Source: an uncultured Ruminococcus sp.
GTDB taxonomy: Bacteria; Bacillota; Clostridia; Lachnospirales; Lachnospiraceae
Assembly: GCA_900066355.1 (NCBI GenBank)
Contig: FMEL01000003.1
Location: 1-64,000, forward strand
Direction: 5' to 3'
Length of the DNA: 64,000 nucleotides
A program made the translations under genes and the position numbers. Below are positions 50,218 through 58,971 of this stretch, in pieces (position 1 is the first letter of the stretch; the number at the start of each line of letters is the position of its first letter). Under the pieces are notes generated by a model. That model ran no database searches, was not told where the DNA came from, and saw nothing but the letters and a program-made list of their open reading frames with translations.

Positions 50218-50640
50218 CAGAATCCTTTCTATTACGCAGCGAAAAGATATTCATTCAGAAATACTCTCGTCATGTCTGATTACCGATATACTGACGCATA
50301 TTCTGATTGAAAATGACACTGAAAATCTCAGTCTGGGTTTTATGCCTGCATACCTGAAAACAGTTCTAAAGGAAATTGATCAACATTTTCAGGAACCCTT
50401 ATCTCTTGAGTCCCTCGCTATCACAGCAGGTGTCAGCAAATATCACCTTGCCCGCGAATTCAAAAAATACCTCGGTATGCCACCTAATGAATATCTGATT
50501 GTCACCCGTCTGAATCATTCTAAAACCCTTTTAAAATATGAAGACCTTACGATCGAAGAAATTGCATAAAGAAATATCAAATGCATTTTACATCCAGATG
50601 TATAATAAACAAACCTCCTGTATACATTAACTTTAAGGTT
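50218..50640 (+). pseudogene. Truncated AraC-family regulator
   Basis: From about 50240 the plus strand encodes the middle of an AraC-type protein: a helical linker and the first helix-turn-helix (LSLESLAITAGVSKYHLAREFKKYLGMPPNEYLIVTRL, then LLKYEDLTIEEIA). It stops at TAA (50567-50569) just where the second helix-turn-helix should begin. Codons in another frame after the stop (KEISNAFYIQM) may be its decayed continuation. The N-terminal sensing domain is absent, replaced by the end of the binding-protein remnant. It was probably the regulator of the lost rhamnose operon. Confidence 0.7.
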
Positions 50641-50681
50641 TTCCGTAAATCTTAAAATCAATATATACACGGAGGTTTGTT

Positions 50682-50885
50682 ATGAAAAAAAATGCTCATT
50701 CAAAATCTGACAGCTCTGCAAATCAGGAGGTCATTGACTCTTATGATTTTATGTCAAATGCCGCATCCTCTCAAGACTGTACCGGACTGATCCCGGCAGG
50801 ACCAGTGGATGAAGAAGAACTGAAATCTTATGAAGCTGTATATCATTACCAGCCACCAAAAGTCGACATAAAAAAGTCCGAATGA
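50682..50885 (+). CDS. Small hydrophilic protein of unknown function
   Basis: This 67-residue protein has no membrane segment or signal peptide. The N-terminal third is Lys/Ser/Asn-rich, followed by a FMSNAASSQDCTGLIPAGP core and an acidic EEELKSYEAVYHYQPPK stretch. The ATG has a good GGAGG site ~9 nt upstream, and TATAAT (50601-50606) lies further upstream. The core segment looks familiar from small Lachnospiraceae proteins but I cannot name a family. Its position beside a degraded locus might suggest a remnant, but its intact start signals argue for a real gene. Confidence 0.65.
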   Translation: MKKNAHSKSDSSANQEVIDSYDFMSNAASSQDCTGLIPAGPVDEEELKSYEAVYHYQPPKVDIKKSE

Positions 50886-50979
50886 TTTCTGATTTTCTCT
50901 GTCCTGAAAAAATCTACTTTATTAAAAAAGTATCCTCTCCGTATTGGAATCATCTTATCTCGACCACAAAAGAATAAAC

Positions 50980-51999
50980 TTATTTTTCTGCTGCTTTTGC
51001 AGCGTATTCAGTTGTCACAAGATCTTCGTATGATACGTGTTCATTCAGTTCTCCGGCATCCTCGAGGATATCCTCCAGAAGTTCGAAGCTTTCTTTTTCA
51101 AAAATCAGGTCAGATTTCCATGTGTCCTGCTCATAATAACGTTTCACGATCGTCGTGACTATGTCGAGATCCGTTTCCGCAAACTGCGGTGCAATGACTT
51201 CGGCAATCTCTTCCGGTGTGTGGCCCTGCACATATTCCATGCCTTTCTGAAGTGCATTGGTGAACTTCTGGATAATCTCCGGATTTTTTTCCATGTAGCT
51301 GGTCTTTGCACTGTAGGAAGTGTATGGCACATAGCCGGAATCCACTCCCAGCGAGGCAACGACATATCCTGCCCCCTCTTTCTCCAGAGCCGTCGCTGAT
51401 GGCTCAAATTCTACTGTGAAATCAGCAGATTTATCTCCTATAAAGGCTGCCGCTGTAGATCCGAAATCAATGCTCTGATCGATCGTCAGATCCTTCTGTG
51501 AATCAAGACCGTTTTTGCGAAGAATGTATTCAAATACCATTTCCGGCATGCCGCCCTTACGTCCGCCAAGAACTTTCTTTCCCTTCAAATCTTCCCACTT
51601 AAAGTCCTGCATTTCCTCTCTTGCCACAAGGAAATTTCCTGCACGCTGAGTAAGCTGTGCGAAGTTCACCGCCGGGTCGGTTGCGCCTTCCTGATATGCA
51701 TAAATCGACGCTTCCGCTCCCATGAAACCGATATCTGCCTCGCCGGAAATCAGTGCAGTCAGAACTTTATCCGCCCCAAAACCGGTTACAAGTGTCAGGT
51801 CAAGTCCTTCTTCCGCAAAATATCCTTCTTCGATTGCCACATACTGCGGTGCGTAAAAGATTGAGTGCGCCACCTCATTTAAAGTGACTTTTGCAAGTTT
51901 CTTTTCTCCGTCTTTTTTTGCAGCAAAAGCCGTCATCGGCAGTGCAGTCACTGCCAGAACAATCGCTGCCGCCAGTGAGATCCATTTTTTATTTTTCAT
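50980..51999 (-). CDS. ABC transporter binding protein, NMT1/THI5-SsuA type
   Basis: This 339-residue binding protein has a signal peptide (1-26, ending TAFA-AKK) without a lipobox cysteine. The mature part has the NMT1/SsuA-like pattern (VTLNEVAHSIFYAPQYVAIEEGYFAEEGLDLTLVTGFGADKVLTALISGEADIGFMGAEASIYAY). Such proteins bind aliphatic sulfonates, nitrate, taurine or thiamine precursors, and the ligand cannot be read here. No permease or ATPase gene is adjacent, so it is an orphan. It lies 122 bp downstream of an AraC gene on the same strand. A palindrome GAGAA-ACG-TTCTC (52045-52057) lies in its leader. Confidence 0.88.
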   Translation of the reverse strand: MKNKKWISLAAAIVLAVTALPMTAFAAKKDGEKKLAKVTLNEVAHSIFYAPQYVAIEEGYFAEEGLDLTLVTGFGADKVLTALISGEADIGFMGAEASIYAYQEGATDPAVNFAQLTQRAGNFLVAREEMQDFKWEDLKGKKVLGGRKGGMPEMVFEYILRKNGLDSQKDLTIDQSIDFGSTAAAFIGDKSADFTVEFEPSATALEKEGAGYVVASLGVDSGYVPYTSYSAKTSYMEKNPEIIQKFTNALQKGMEYVQGHTPEEIAEVIAPQFAETDLDIVTTIVKRYYEQDTWKSDLIFEKESFELLEDILEDAGELNEHVSYEDLVTTEYAAKAAEK

Positions 52000-52121
52000 G
52001 TGGAGACTCCTTTACAGACTTCTTCTGTTAGGGTATGCAAAAAACAGAGAAACGTTCTCGATACAATATTTCATTACACAGACCTGAATGATTTATTTTG
52101 AGAGGATGAGGATTGAGTCTT

Positions 52122-53012
52122 CTATCTCTGATTGTATGTTTTTGGATTACACCCGAATCTTTTTCGGAATGCACTTGCGAATCGGCTGGGATTACTGAAA
52201 CCGACCATTTCCGCAATCTGTGTCATGGAGTACTGGTCGCTCTGTACCAGTGGTAAACTTTTGTCCGCCCGGTATTCTTCCAGATATCCGGTAATTGTTT
52301 TTCCTGTCATTTTTTTGAACAGACGGCAGCACACTTCTCTGGACATGTGTATCTGATCTGCCAGCTCCTGCAGGGAGATCACCGATTCAAAATGTGTGTT
52401 GAGATAGTTCAGCATTACTTCCAGCCGTTCCAGTTCCTGTTGATTTGCCGGAACAAATTTTGTCAGCTTCCTCTGATGATCAGACAGAATCATACTGAAT
52501 GCTTCACACAGAAGTCCTCTGATCTTCAGTTCATAGCAAAATGGTTTCCGGTCAAACACTTCTTCTACCTGATTCAGTTTCTCAAGGATTTCTTTTCCAT
52601 TTTCGTCCGAAGCAGTCAGGTGAATACAGGGCACTGCAGAGTTCTGCAAAAAAGGCCTGAAGCAGTTTCGCTCAATATCACTTCCAAAGTCCCCATACAG
52701 AAAATCCGGCCTCACAAGAATCGTATTATATCTAACATGTTCATTTACTGGTGAATTGCAGCTGTGCGGCACATTTCGATTCAAAAGAAAGCCTTCTCCC
52801 GGCCTGACGCTGTAGCTTTTCTGATAAACCTGAAAAACAGCCATACCCTCTCTCAGAAGATTTATTTCCAGATCATCATGCCAGTGGATCGGGACAGTCT
52901 TTCCCTCAAATGCCCACAGATCATCATGGCTTACCGTCATAGGAAAAGTTTCTGTTCCATGTTTTGAGAGTTCTCTTCTGGTATCATCCATCAGGATTTT
53001 TCTTTTTGCCAT
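52122..53012 (-). CDS. AraC family transcriptional regulator (cupin sensing domain)
   Basis: This 296-residue regulator has an N-terminal cupin (VPIHWHDDLEINLLREGMAVFQVYQKSYSVRPGEGFLLNRNVPHSC) and C-terminal AraC helix-turn-helices (ISLQELADQIHMSREVCCRLFKKMTG; MTQIAEMVGFSNPSRFASAFRKRFGCNPKTYNQ). The ATG at 53012 has CGGAG ~9 nt upstream. It precedes the NMT1-like binding protein gene on the same strand and so is a likely controller of that gene, possibly responding to the ligand. Confidence 0.9.
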   Translation of the reverse strand: MAKRKILMDDTRRELSKHGTETFPMTVSHDDLWAFEGKTVPIHWHDDLEINLLREGMAVFQVYQKSYSVRPGEGFLLNRNVPHSCNSPVNEHVRYNTILVRPDFLYGDFGSDIERNCFRPFLQNSAVPCIHLTASDENGKEILEKLNQVEEVFDRKPFCYELKIRGLLCEAFSMILSDHQRKLTKFVPANQQELERLEVMLNYLNTHFESVISLQELADQIHMSREVCCRLFKKMTGKTITGYLEEYRADKSLPLVQSDQYSMTQIAEMVGFSNPSRFASAFRKRFGCNPKTYNQR

Positions 53013-53267
53013 TTTATATTTCTCCGAATTTTGCAATTTATGTATAATTTTATCTGCAATACTTTTTAATTATCATACTCAACTTTCCAAATTTTGTAAA
53101 GATTTTCATTCCTCTGCATCCCCAAATCTCTTCTTTTTGTCCTCCATACAAAATCAATATCTGTATCATATACGACAATACCGGAATCGTATTTTGATTT
53201 CATTTTCTTTATAATGAGGCGTGCGGTAAAAAAAGCATATAACTACTACAAGGAGGTTCTTAATATT

Positions 53268-54623
53268 ATGTCCGGAACAAAGTCTAAAGAAATGGATCTT
53301 ACCGTTGGAAGTCCATTCTGGTCTTTACTAAAATTCGCAATTCCCGTAATTCTGGGTAATCTGTTTCAGCTCTTTTATACACTTGCTGACTCTGTGATCG
53401 TCGGTAAAACACTGGGGGCAAATTCCCTTGCAGCAGTCGGATCCACCAGCATTATCATTTATTTTGTCTTTTGTTTTATCAATGGTTTTACAGGTGGTTT
53501 CGGCATCTGTCTCGGCCAGCGCTGTGGCGCAAAAGATGAAAAAGGAATGCGAAAAAGCGTTGCCGCTTCCACGCTGCTCAGCATCATTTTTACAATTGTG
53601 CTGACGCTGATCTGCTGCCTCCTGGCTCATCAGATTCTTCGGTGGATGCAGATTCCTTCTGATATTTCCGGTGAAGCCTATGACTATATGTTTGTGGTAC
53701 TTCTCGGAACAGGTGCAACTGTTTTTTACAATATGATTTCCAACATGCTACGTGCACTGGGCGACAGCAAAACACCGCTCTACTTCCTGGTATTCTCCTC
53801 TGTATTGAACATTTTTCTTGATGTCCTGTTTATTGTACCTTTACACATGGGAGTCGCAGGCGCTGCATGGGCTACAATTTTGTCCCAGTTTCTCTCAGCA
53901 GTACTCAGTCTCATCGTCGGACTGAAAAATTTCCCGATACTGCATCTGCACCGTAAAGATTTCCATGATCTGAAAGACACGATCAGTCTTCACCTGAAAA
54001 CAGGATTTCCAATGGGATTTCAGATGTCTGTCATGTGTATCGGACAGCTCGCAATGCAGACTGTCGTAAACTCCCTCGGAACTGCTGCCGTAGCCGGATA
54101 TACTGCAGCATCTAAAGCAGATCAACTTTCTGTACTTGTAAATAATGCCATGATGACTGCCATCTCCAACTATGTTGCACAGAATTTCGGTGCCGGAAAA
54201 AAAGAGCGCATCCGCCAGGGTGTACGTGCATCTCTGATTCAGACAGAAGGCTTCAATTTTCTCATGTGCATCGGTATTTTGATTCTTCGCCATCCGATCG
54301 TGCGGATGTTCCTCTCTGATCCGACAGTCGAAATCTATCATTACTCCGATGCGTATCTGACGATCGTGGCTCCTTTCTATTTTATCCTGGGGCTGCTGGC
54401 AGTTTACCGAACCTCGATCCAGAGTATGCAGAATGGACGTGCTCCTTTCGCGGCATGTATGATCGAGCTCGTCATGCGTATTGCAGCGACTGTCGGACTT
54501 TCCGGTATCATCGGCTATACCTCCGTATGCATTGCCAGCCCACTTGCGTGGTTCGGTGCCTGCGCACTTCTGATTCCCGTATACTATCGGATGATGAAAA
54601 GGCCATTAGCATCTGCAAGTTAG
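53268..54623 (+). CDS. MATE family efflux transporter
   Basis: This 451-residue protein has about 12 membrane helices and the MATE pattern: GSPFWSLLKFAIPVILGNLFQLFYTLADSVIVGKTLG at the N-terminus, GMGFGICLGQRCGAKDE-type loops, and a repeat-like second half (FPMGFQMSVMCIGQLAMQTVVNSLGTAAVAGYTAASKADQL). It exports cationic drugs or dyes with Na+ or H+. The ATG at 53268 follows AAGGAGG by ~11 nt; an upstream in-frame ATG at 53214 has no site. A TATAAT (53210-53215) lies ~55 nt upstream without an obvious -35. Confidence 0.93.
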   Translation: MSGTKSKEMDLTVGSPFWSLLKFAIPVILGNLFQLFYTLADSVIVGKTLGANSLAAVGSTSIIIYFVFCFINGFTGGFGICLGQRCGAKDEKGMRKSVAASTLLSIIFTIVLTLICCLLAHQILRWMQIPSDISGEAYDYMFVVLLGTGATVFYNMISNMLRALGDSKTPLYFLVFSSVLNIFLDVLFIVPLHMGVAGAAWATILSQFLSAVLSLIVGLKNFPILHLHRKDFHDLKDTISLHLKTGFPMGFQMSVMCIGQLAMQTVVNSLGTAAVAGYTAASKADQLSVLVNNAMMTAISNYVAQNFGAGKKERIRQGVRASLIQTEGFNFLMCIGILILRHPIVRMFLSDPTVEIYHYSDAYLTIVAPFYFILGLLAVYRTSIQSMQNGRAPFAACMIELVMRIAATVGLSGIIGYTSVCIASPLAWFGACALLIPVYYRMMKRPLASAS

Positions 54624-54921
54624 ACAATATATTTTATTTCGTAATAATTGTTATTGTTCGCTCCGTTCACAGCAAACTTGGTGAAAATCCATTCCATATC
54701 ATCACTTGCCAGCCAAAGCCTTATCTTCTATAATATCTTTATGATAACTCCCATCTGTTTTCGGCAGAGTGACAAACCTTCCCGGGCTTTTCGTCAATCT
54801 GTCAAGAAACCTCCGGAATCTTTGTAAAATTCAACTCTGGATTCCTCCGGGAAATTCCAGTATACTGATAACAGTTCAAAACACGAGCAAAACTTACTTA
54901 ATATTTTGGAGGGAATTTACA
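54624..54921. other. Leader region upstream of msmK
   Basis: About 300 bp between the MATE and msmK genes with no gene that I can support. Possible -10 elements are TATAAT (near 54729) and TATACT (54861-54866), neither with a convincing -35. The msmK ribosome-binding site GGAGGG is at its end. No terminator hairpin after the MATE gene was seen. Confidence 0.4.
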
Positions 54922-56013
54922 ATGGCAAGTTTATCTTTACAGCACATTAATAAGACATATCCAAACGGTTTCGAAGCCGTTAAAGACTTCAACCTTGAAA
55001 TCGAAGACAAAGAATTCATCATTTTCGTAGGACCTTCCGGATGTGGTAAATCTACTACACTTCGTATGATAGCCGGACTGGAAGAAATCACCAGCGGTAC
55101 CTTAAAGATCGGTGACAAAGTTATGAACGATGTAGAGCCGAAAGACCGTGACATCGCAATGGTATTCCAGAACTACGCTCTGTATCCTCATATGACCGTA
55201 TATGATAACATGGCATTTGGACTGAAACTTCGTAAAGTTCCGAAAGCTGAGATTGACAAAGCAGTTCGTGAAGCTGCAAGAATCCTTGACCTTGAGAAAC
55301 TTCTTGATCGTAAACCGAAGGCTCTTTCCGGTGGACAGAGACAGCGTGTTGCTATGGGACGTGCAATCGTTCGTAATCCTAAGGTATTCCTTATGGATGA
55401 GCCTCTCTCCAACCTGGATGCAAAACTTCGTGTACAGATGCGTATCGAGATTTCCAAAATTCATCAGAGACTGGGTGCTACTATCATCTACGTAACACAT
55501 GACCAGACAGAGGCTATGACTCTTGGTACCAGAATCGTTGTTATGAAAGACGGTGTTGTTCAGCAGGTTGATACACCTCAGAACCTCTATCAGAAACCGG
55601 GCAACCTCTTTGTTGCAGGATTCATGGGATCTCCGCAGATGAACTTCCTTGATGCCCAGATCAAAGAAAAAGGTTCCGACATTGTTGCAGTTATCGGAAG
55701 TGATGAACTCGTTATTCCGGCAGCTAAAGCTAAAGCACTCAAAGATGGCGGTTATGTAGGAAAGACCGTTGTTATGGGTATCCGTCCGGAAGACGTTGCA
55801 GATACACCGAACGGCTCCATGTCTTCTACCGTTAAAGTTTATGAGCTTCTTGGTGCAGAAGTATTCCTGTACTTCGATGTAAACGGCACACAGATCACAG
55901 CTCGTGTTGATCCAGGTACAAAAGCAAAAACAGGTGATCCGGTTAAATTCGATTTCAACATGGAAAAAACACATTTCTTTGATAAAGATACAGAACTGGT
56001 TATCACCAACTAA
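54922..56013 (+). CDS. msmK: Carbohydrate ABC importer ATPase, UgpC/MsmK type
   Basis: This 363-residue ATPase belongs to the CUT1 family. Walker A is GPSGCGKST, the Q-loop MVFQNYALYPHMTV, the signature LSGGQRQRVAMGR, Walker B VFLMDEPLSNLD, the H-loop YVTHDQTEA, and a C-terminal OB/TOBE regulatory domain (GIRPEDV, then ARVDPGTKAKTGDPVKFDF). In Gram-positive bacteria one such ATPase commonly energises many sugar importers. No sugar permeases adjoin it, while the importer at 18.3-21.4 kb lacks an ATPase, so it is the natural partner. It has GGAGGG before the ATG and a strong terminator downstream. Confidence 0.93.
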   Translation: MASLSLQHINKTYPNGFEAVKDFNLEIEDKEFIIFVGPSGCGKSTTLRMIAGLEEITSGTLKIGDKVMNDVEPKDRDIAMVFQNYALYPHMTVYDNMAFGLKLRKVPKAEIDKAVREAARILDLEKLLDRKPKALSGGQRQRVAMGRAIVRNPKVFLMDEPLSNLDAKLRVQMRIEISKIHQRLGATIIYVTHDQTEAMTLGTRIVVMKDGVVQQVDTPQNLYQKPGNLFVAGFMGSPQMNFLDAQIKEKGSDIVAVIGSDELVIPAAKAKALKDGGYVGKTVVMGIRPEDVADTPNGSMSSTVKVYELLGAEVFLYFDVNGTQITARVDPGTKAKTGDPVKFDFNMEKTHFFDKDTELVITN

Positions 56014-56030
56014 GATTCAATCAGAATATC

Positions 56031-56063
56031 AGACCCGGGGCAGTTTACCCCGGGTCTTTTTTT
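56031..56063 (+). terminator. Terminator after msmK
   Basis: A 10-bp GC-rich stem (AGACCCGGGG 56031-56040 with CCCCGGGTCT 56048-56057) is followed by a long T-run through 56063. This is a strong intrinsic terminator. Confidence 0.92.
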
Positions 56064-56084
56064 CAGAAAGGATGATTTGATTTC

Positions 56085-57167
56085 ATGTCCGTACAACGTA
56101 CACTTCAAAAATATATGGATGACTGGAAACGCATCAGCCATCTCGACTTCTGCCTGCTTCTGGAGGACAATTCCGTTTTCGTTACGACCTGCGAAAAAAG
56201 ACTTCCATCCGCAGCAAAACTTGATGACTTCCGCCAGAGCACCGCACTCTGTCTGGCCAATACAACCTGCTGCCTGTACAAAATTACCGAAAAGAGCGAT
56301 GTTCCCTATCTTCTCGTCGTATGGGGAAGCGATGCTTCTGTCTCAACGATTGGTGAACTGGCTGTCTGCCAGATTCAAAGCATCCTGGAAGGTTTTTCCG
56401 AAAAAAATGACAAAAACTCTTTTATGCAGAAACTGCTTCTGGGAAACTATACAGAAGTAGAGGCTTTTAACCGTGCACGCAAACTGCACATTTCCACCAC
56501 TGCACGCAGGGCAGTCTTCCTCGTTACAACCAGACAGTCGCAGGATGAACATGCCCTGGCAACGATCAAAAATATCTTTTCTGCACGCACACACGATTTT
56601 ATCACTGCGATCGATGACAGTGGCATCATCATTGTTCGTGAACTTTCTTCTACGGAAACTTATGAAAATCTCGAAGATACCGCTCATATGCTGGTTGATA
56701 TGCTCGGCGCAGAGGCCATGACACAGGCATGGGTTGCCTACAGCAATACCGCCGACGATCTCCGTGAACTTTCCAGTGCATATAAAGAAGCACGCACAGC
56801 ACTCGAAATCGGTAAGATCTTTTATGCTGAACGTGCTGTATTCGGATATCGTACCCTTGGTATCGGGCGTCTGATCTACCAGCTCCCTGTCTCTATTTGC
56901 GAGATGTTCATCGAAGAAATCTTCGGTGATGAGTCGCTTGATTCTATCGACGGTGAGACGCTGGCAATCATCCGCACTTTCTTTGAAAATAACCTGAATC
57001 TCTCCGAAACATCCAGACAGCTCTACGTACATCGCAACACGCTTGTCTACCGCTTCGAAAAGATTCAGAAAAAATTCGGTCTCGACCTCCGTACTTTCGA
57101 AGATGCCATGACCTTCAAACTGGCTATGCTTGTTGCCGGTTATCTGAAATCAAAATCACTTCAGTAA
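56085..57167 (+). CDS. PucR/CdaR-family transcriptional regulator
   Basis: This 360-residue regulator has a GGDEF-like/CdaR central region and a C-terminal PucR-type helix-turn-helix (FFENNLNLSETSRQLYVHRNTLVYRFEKIQKKFGLDLRTFEDAMTF, about 305-350). The N-terminal domain (about 1-120) may sense a ligand, but its class is not clear. The ribosome-binding site AAAGGATG is rather distant from the ATG. It lies just after the msmK terminator and converges on modC with a 12-bp overlap. Control of sugar uptake is plausible from its neighbour msmK but not shown. Confidence 0.85.
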   Translation: MSVQRTLQKYMDDWKRISHLDFCLLLEDNSVFVTTCEKRLPSAAKLDDFRQSTALCLANTTCCLYKITEKSDVPYLLVVWGSDASVSTIGELAVCQIQSILEGFSEKNDKNSFMQKLLLGNYTEVEAFNRARKLHISTTARRAVFLVTTRQSQDEHALATIKNIFSARTHDFITAIDDSGIIIVRELSSTETYENLEDTAHMLVDMLGAEAMTQAWVAYSNTADDLRELSSAYKEARTALEIGKIFYAERAVFGYRTLGIGRLIYQLPVSICEMFIEEIFGDESLDSIDGETLAIIRTFFENNLNLSETSRQLYVHRNTLVYRFEKIQKKFGLDLRTFEDAMTFKLAMLVAGYLKSKSLQ

Positions 57168-58205
57168 CATCAGATGCTCCGGCGGCAGATACAGATAGTG
57201 CGGCAGATTTTTTTCATGTGGATCCCGGAAGTTTTCTTTCGGGCGCATCCACCAGAGGGCTGCTCCTTCTTCCATTCCCGGATTTCTGACCAGATACTGA
57301 TGTTCAAATGTTGTTTCCACATATTCCGCTGTCTCAAAGGCAATGCAGTTTTTACCTGCTTCCTGCACCGGTTGGATCCAGTGTCCGCGGATGGCAACAT
57401 GCGTCATATCTGCTTCCACCTTCTGTGCAGTATGGAGTGATACACCCCAGTCAAGTGCAAACACTTCATGATCTCCCATTCTCTCAATCCTTGAACTGTT
57501 TTTGCAGCCGGTCAGTCTGGAGGCTTCCAGAAGCTGTGGCTGTTCAAATAAATCTCTTGTATTTCCGAAAATCAATGTCTTTCCTTCTCTTAAAAGCATC
57601 AATTCATTACAAAAACGAAATGCCTCATCTCTGCTGTGCGTTACCATCAGCATATCTCCCTGATACTGTTGCAGAAATTCCTGCATATCTTTCTGTAAAA
57701 CATCCTTCAGATATCCATCCAATGCCGAAAATGGCTCATCCAAAAGGATCACTTCTGGTTCTCCGATCATCATTCGGGCAAGTGCTACTCGCTGCTGCTG
57801 CCCACCGGAAAGCTGTGCCGGATAACGATTCTCCAGCCCATCAAGCTGATATCTTTTCAGATAGTCACGTACCTTTTCTTCTTTTTGCGATTTTTCTCCA
57901 CGATAGCCGCAGAGAATATTGTCTTTGACCGTCATTGTCGGAAACAGTGCATAATTCTGAAAAAGATAACCGATCCTGCGTTCCTGCGGTTTCAGATTAA
58001 TTTTTTTTTCGGAATCAAACACGGTTCTTCCATTGATTACAATCTTTCCCTTATCCGGAGTTTCGATCCCGGCAATGCAGCGGAGCGTCATGCTCTTTCC
58101 GCTGCCGGATGCTCCTAAGATTCCGGTTGACGAAGTAGTGCTCTCAAATGCGGTCCTAAGAGAAAATCCTTTGAAATTTTTTTCTATATTTACCTGTAAT
58201 GCCAT
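57156..58205 (-). CDS. modC: Molybdate ABC transporter ATPase ModC
   Basis: This 349-residue ATPase has Walker A GASGSGKS, Q-loop YLFQNYALFPTMTV, signature LSGGQQQRVALAR and Walker B VILLDEPFSALD. A C-terminal region of ~120 residues may be a degenerate MOP-like/regulatory domain. The ATG at 58205 overlaps the modB stop (TGATG), and AAGGTGG is upstream. It energises molybdate (or tungstate) uptake through ModB. The modA-modB-modC order on the minus strand is standard. Confidence 0.92.
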   Translation of the reverse strand: MALQVNIEKNFKGFSLRTAFESTTSSTGILGASGSGKSMTLRCIAGIETPDKGKIVINGRTVFDSEKKINLKPQERRIGYLFQNYALFPTMTVKDNILCGYRGEKSQKEEKVRDYLKRYQLDGLENRYPAQLSGGQQQRVALARMMIGEPEVILLDEPFSALDGYLKDVLQKDMQEFLQQYQGDMLMVTHSRDEAFRFCNELMLLREGKTLIFGNTRDLFEQPQLLEASRLTGCKNSSRIERMGDHEVFALDWGVSLHTAQKVEADMTHVAIRGHWIQPVQEAGKNCIAFETAEYVETTFEHQYLVRNPGMEEGAALWWMRPKENFRDPHEKNLPHYLYLPPEHLMLLK

Positions 58206-58900
58206 CAGATCCACCTTCTGCTCTTCATGCCTCTGCCTGAGACAATATTTATCAGTGCCACGATCACAAACGAGATCAAAACGATCACCACAACCCAAAA
58301 ACCTGCCACATTATAATTTCCTGCGGCCGTTTCCGCTGCAATCGCGACAGATACAGTCCTTGTCTTACCAAGTATATTTCCCGCCAACATGGAAGTTGCT
58401 CCGTATTCGCCGATTGCCCTTGCAAATGCAAGTACGGTACCGGATGCAATACCCGGCGCTGCTGCCGGAACGATAACCTTCCAAAAAATCCTGCGGTCAC
58501 TCATACCAAGAGTCTGCCCTGCATAAATGAGGTTTACATCCACCTGCTCAAATGCAGCACGTGCGTTGCGGTACATTAGTGGAAAAGCAATGACTGCTGC
58601 TGCGATCACGCAGCCTTTCCATGTCTGAACGACCTTGAAATCAAAGCTTTCCAGCAGAAACTTACCAAACGGTCTGCGCAGACTGAAGATCAGCAGCAGA
58701 AAAAATCCTGCTACTGTCGGCGGAAGGACAAGCGGCATCGTAAGAATACCATCAAGAACCGCTCTTGATATCGGTTTCAGTTTCATGATCTTTCTTGCAC
58801 AGAAAATCCCGAAAAAAAAGGCAATGACCGTCGCCACAAAACCGGTTTTTAAAGAAATCCACAGTGGACTCCAGTTAATTTCCTGTATAAATTCCATCAT
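58205..58900 (-). CDS. modB: Molybdate ABC transporter permease ModB
   Basis: This 231-residue membrane protein has five to six helices and the CysTW/ModB pattern, including the ATPase-contact loop around GQTLGMSDRRIFWKVIVPAAAPGIASG and the ARAIGEYGATSMLAGNI block. The start is one of two adjacent ATGs (58900 or 58897); the ribosome-binding site is weak (AAAGA), as expected for a gene expressed after the attenuator hairpin. It overlaps modC by 1 bp. Confidence 0.93.
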   Translation of the reverse strand: MMEFIQEINWSPLWISLKTGFVATVIAFFFGIFCARKIMKLKPISRAVLDGILTMPLVLPPTVAGFFLLLIFSLRRPFGKFLLESFDFKVVQTWKGCVIAAAVIAFPLMYRNARAAFEQVDVNLIYAGQTLGMSDRRIFWKVIVPAAAPGIASGTVLAFARAIGEYGATSMLAGNILGKTRTVSVAIAAETAAGNYNVAGFWVVVIVLISFVIVALINIVSGRGMKSRRWI

Positions 58901-58924
58901 TCTTTCTAATTCCCCTGTATGCAC

Positions 58925-58956
58925 AAAAAGGGGCTGACATATCTGTCGCCCCTTTT
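58925..58956 (-). terminator. Attenuating terminator between modA and modB
   Basis: On the minus strand AAAAGGGGC and GCCCCTTTTT form a 9-bp GC-rich stem with a T-tract after it, 15 bp past the modA stop. It should end most transcripts after modA and let some continue to modBC, giving excess binding protein. Confidence 0.75.
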
Positions 58957-58971
58957 GTATGTAATTTTTGA

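Noticed and set aside
49441..50640. Insertion sequence or mobile element beside rhaM
   Set aside because: The palindromic repeat is under 100 bp, and no transposase, terminal inverted repeats of IS size, or target duplication was seen.
55102..55974. Long open frame on the minus strand within msmK
   Set aside because: Antisense to a confidently identified ABC ATPase; Cys/Asn-rich translation with no start signal or family.
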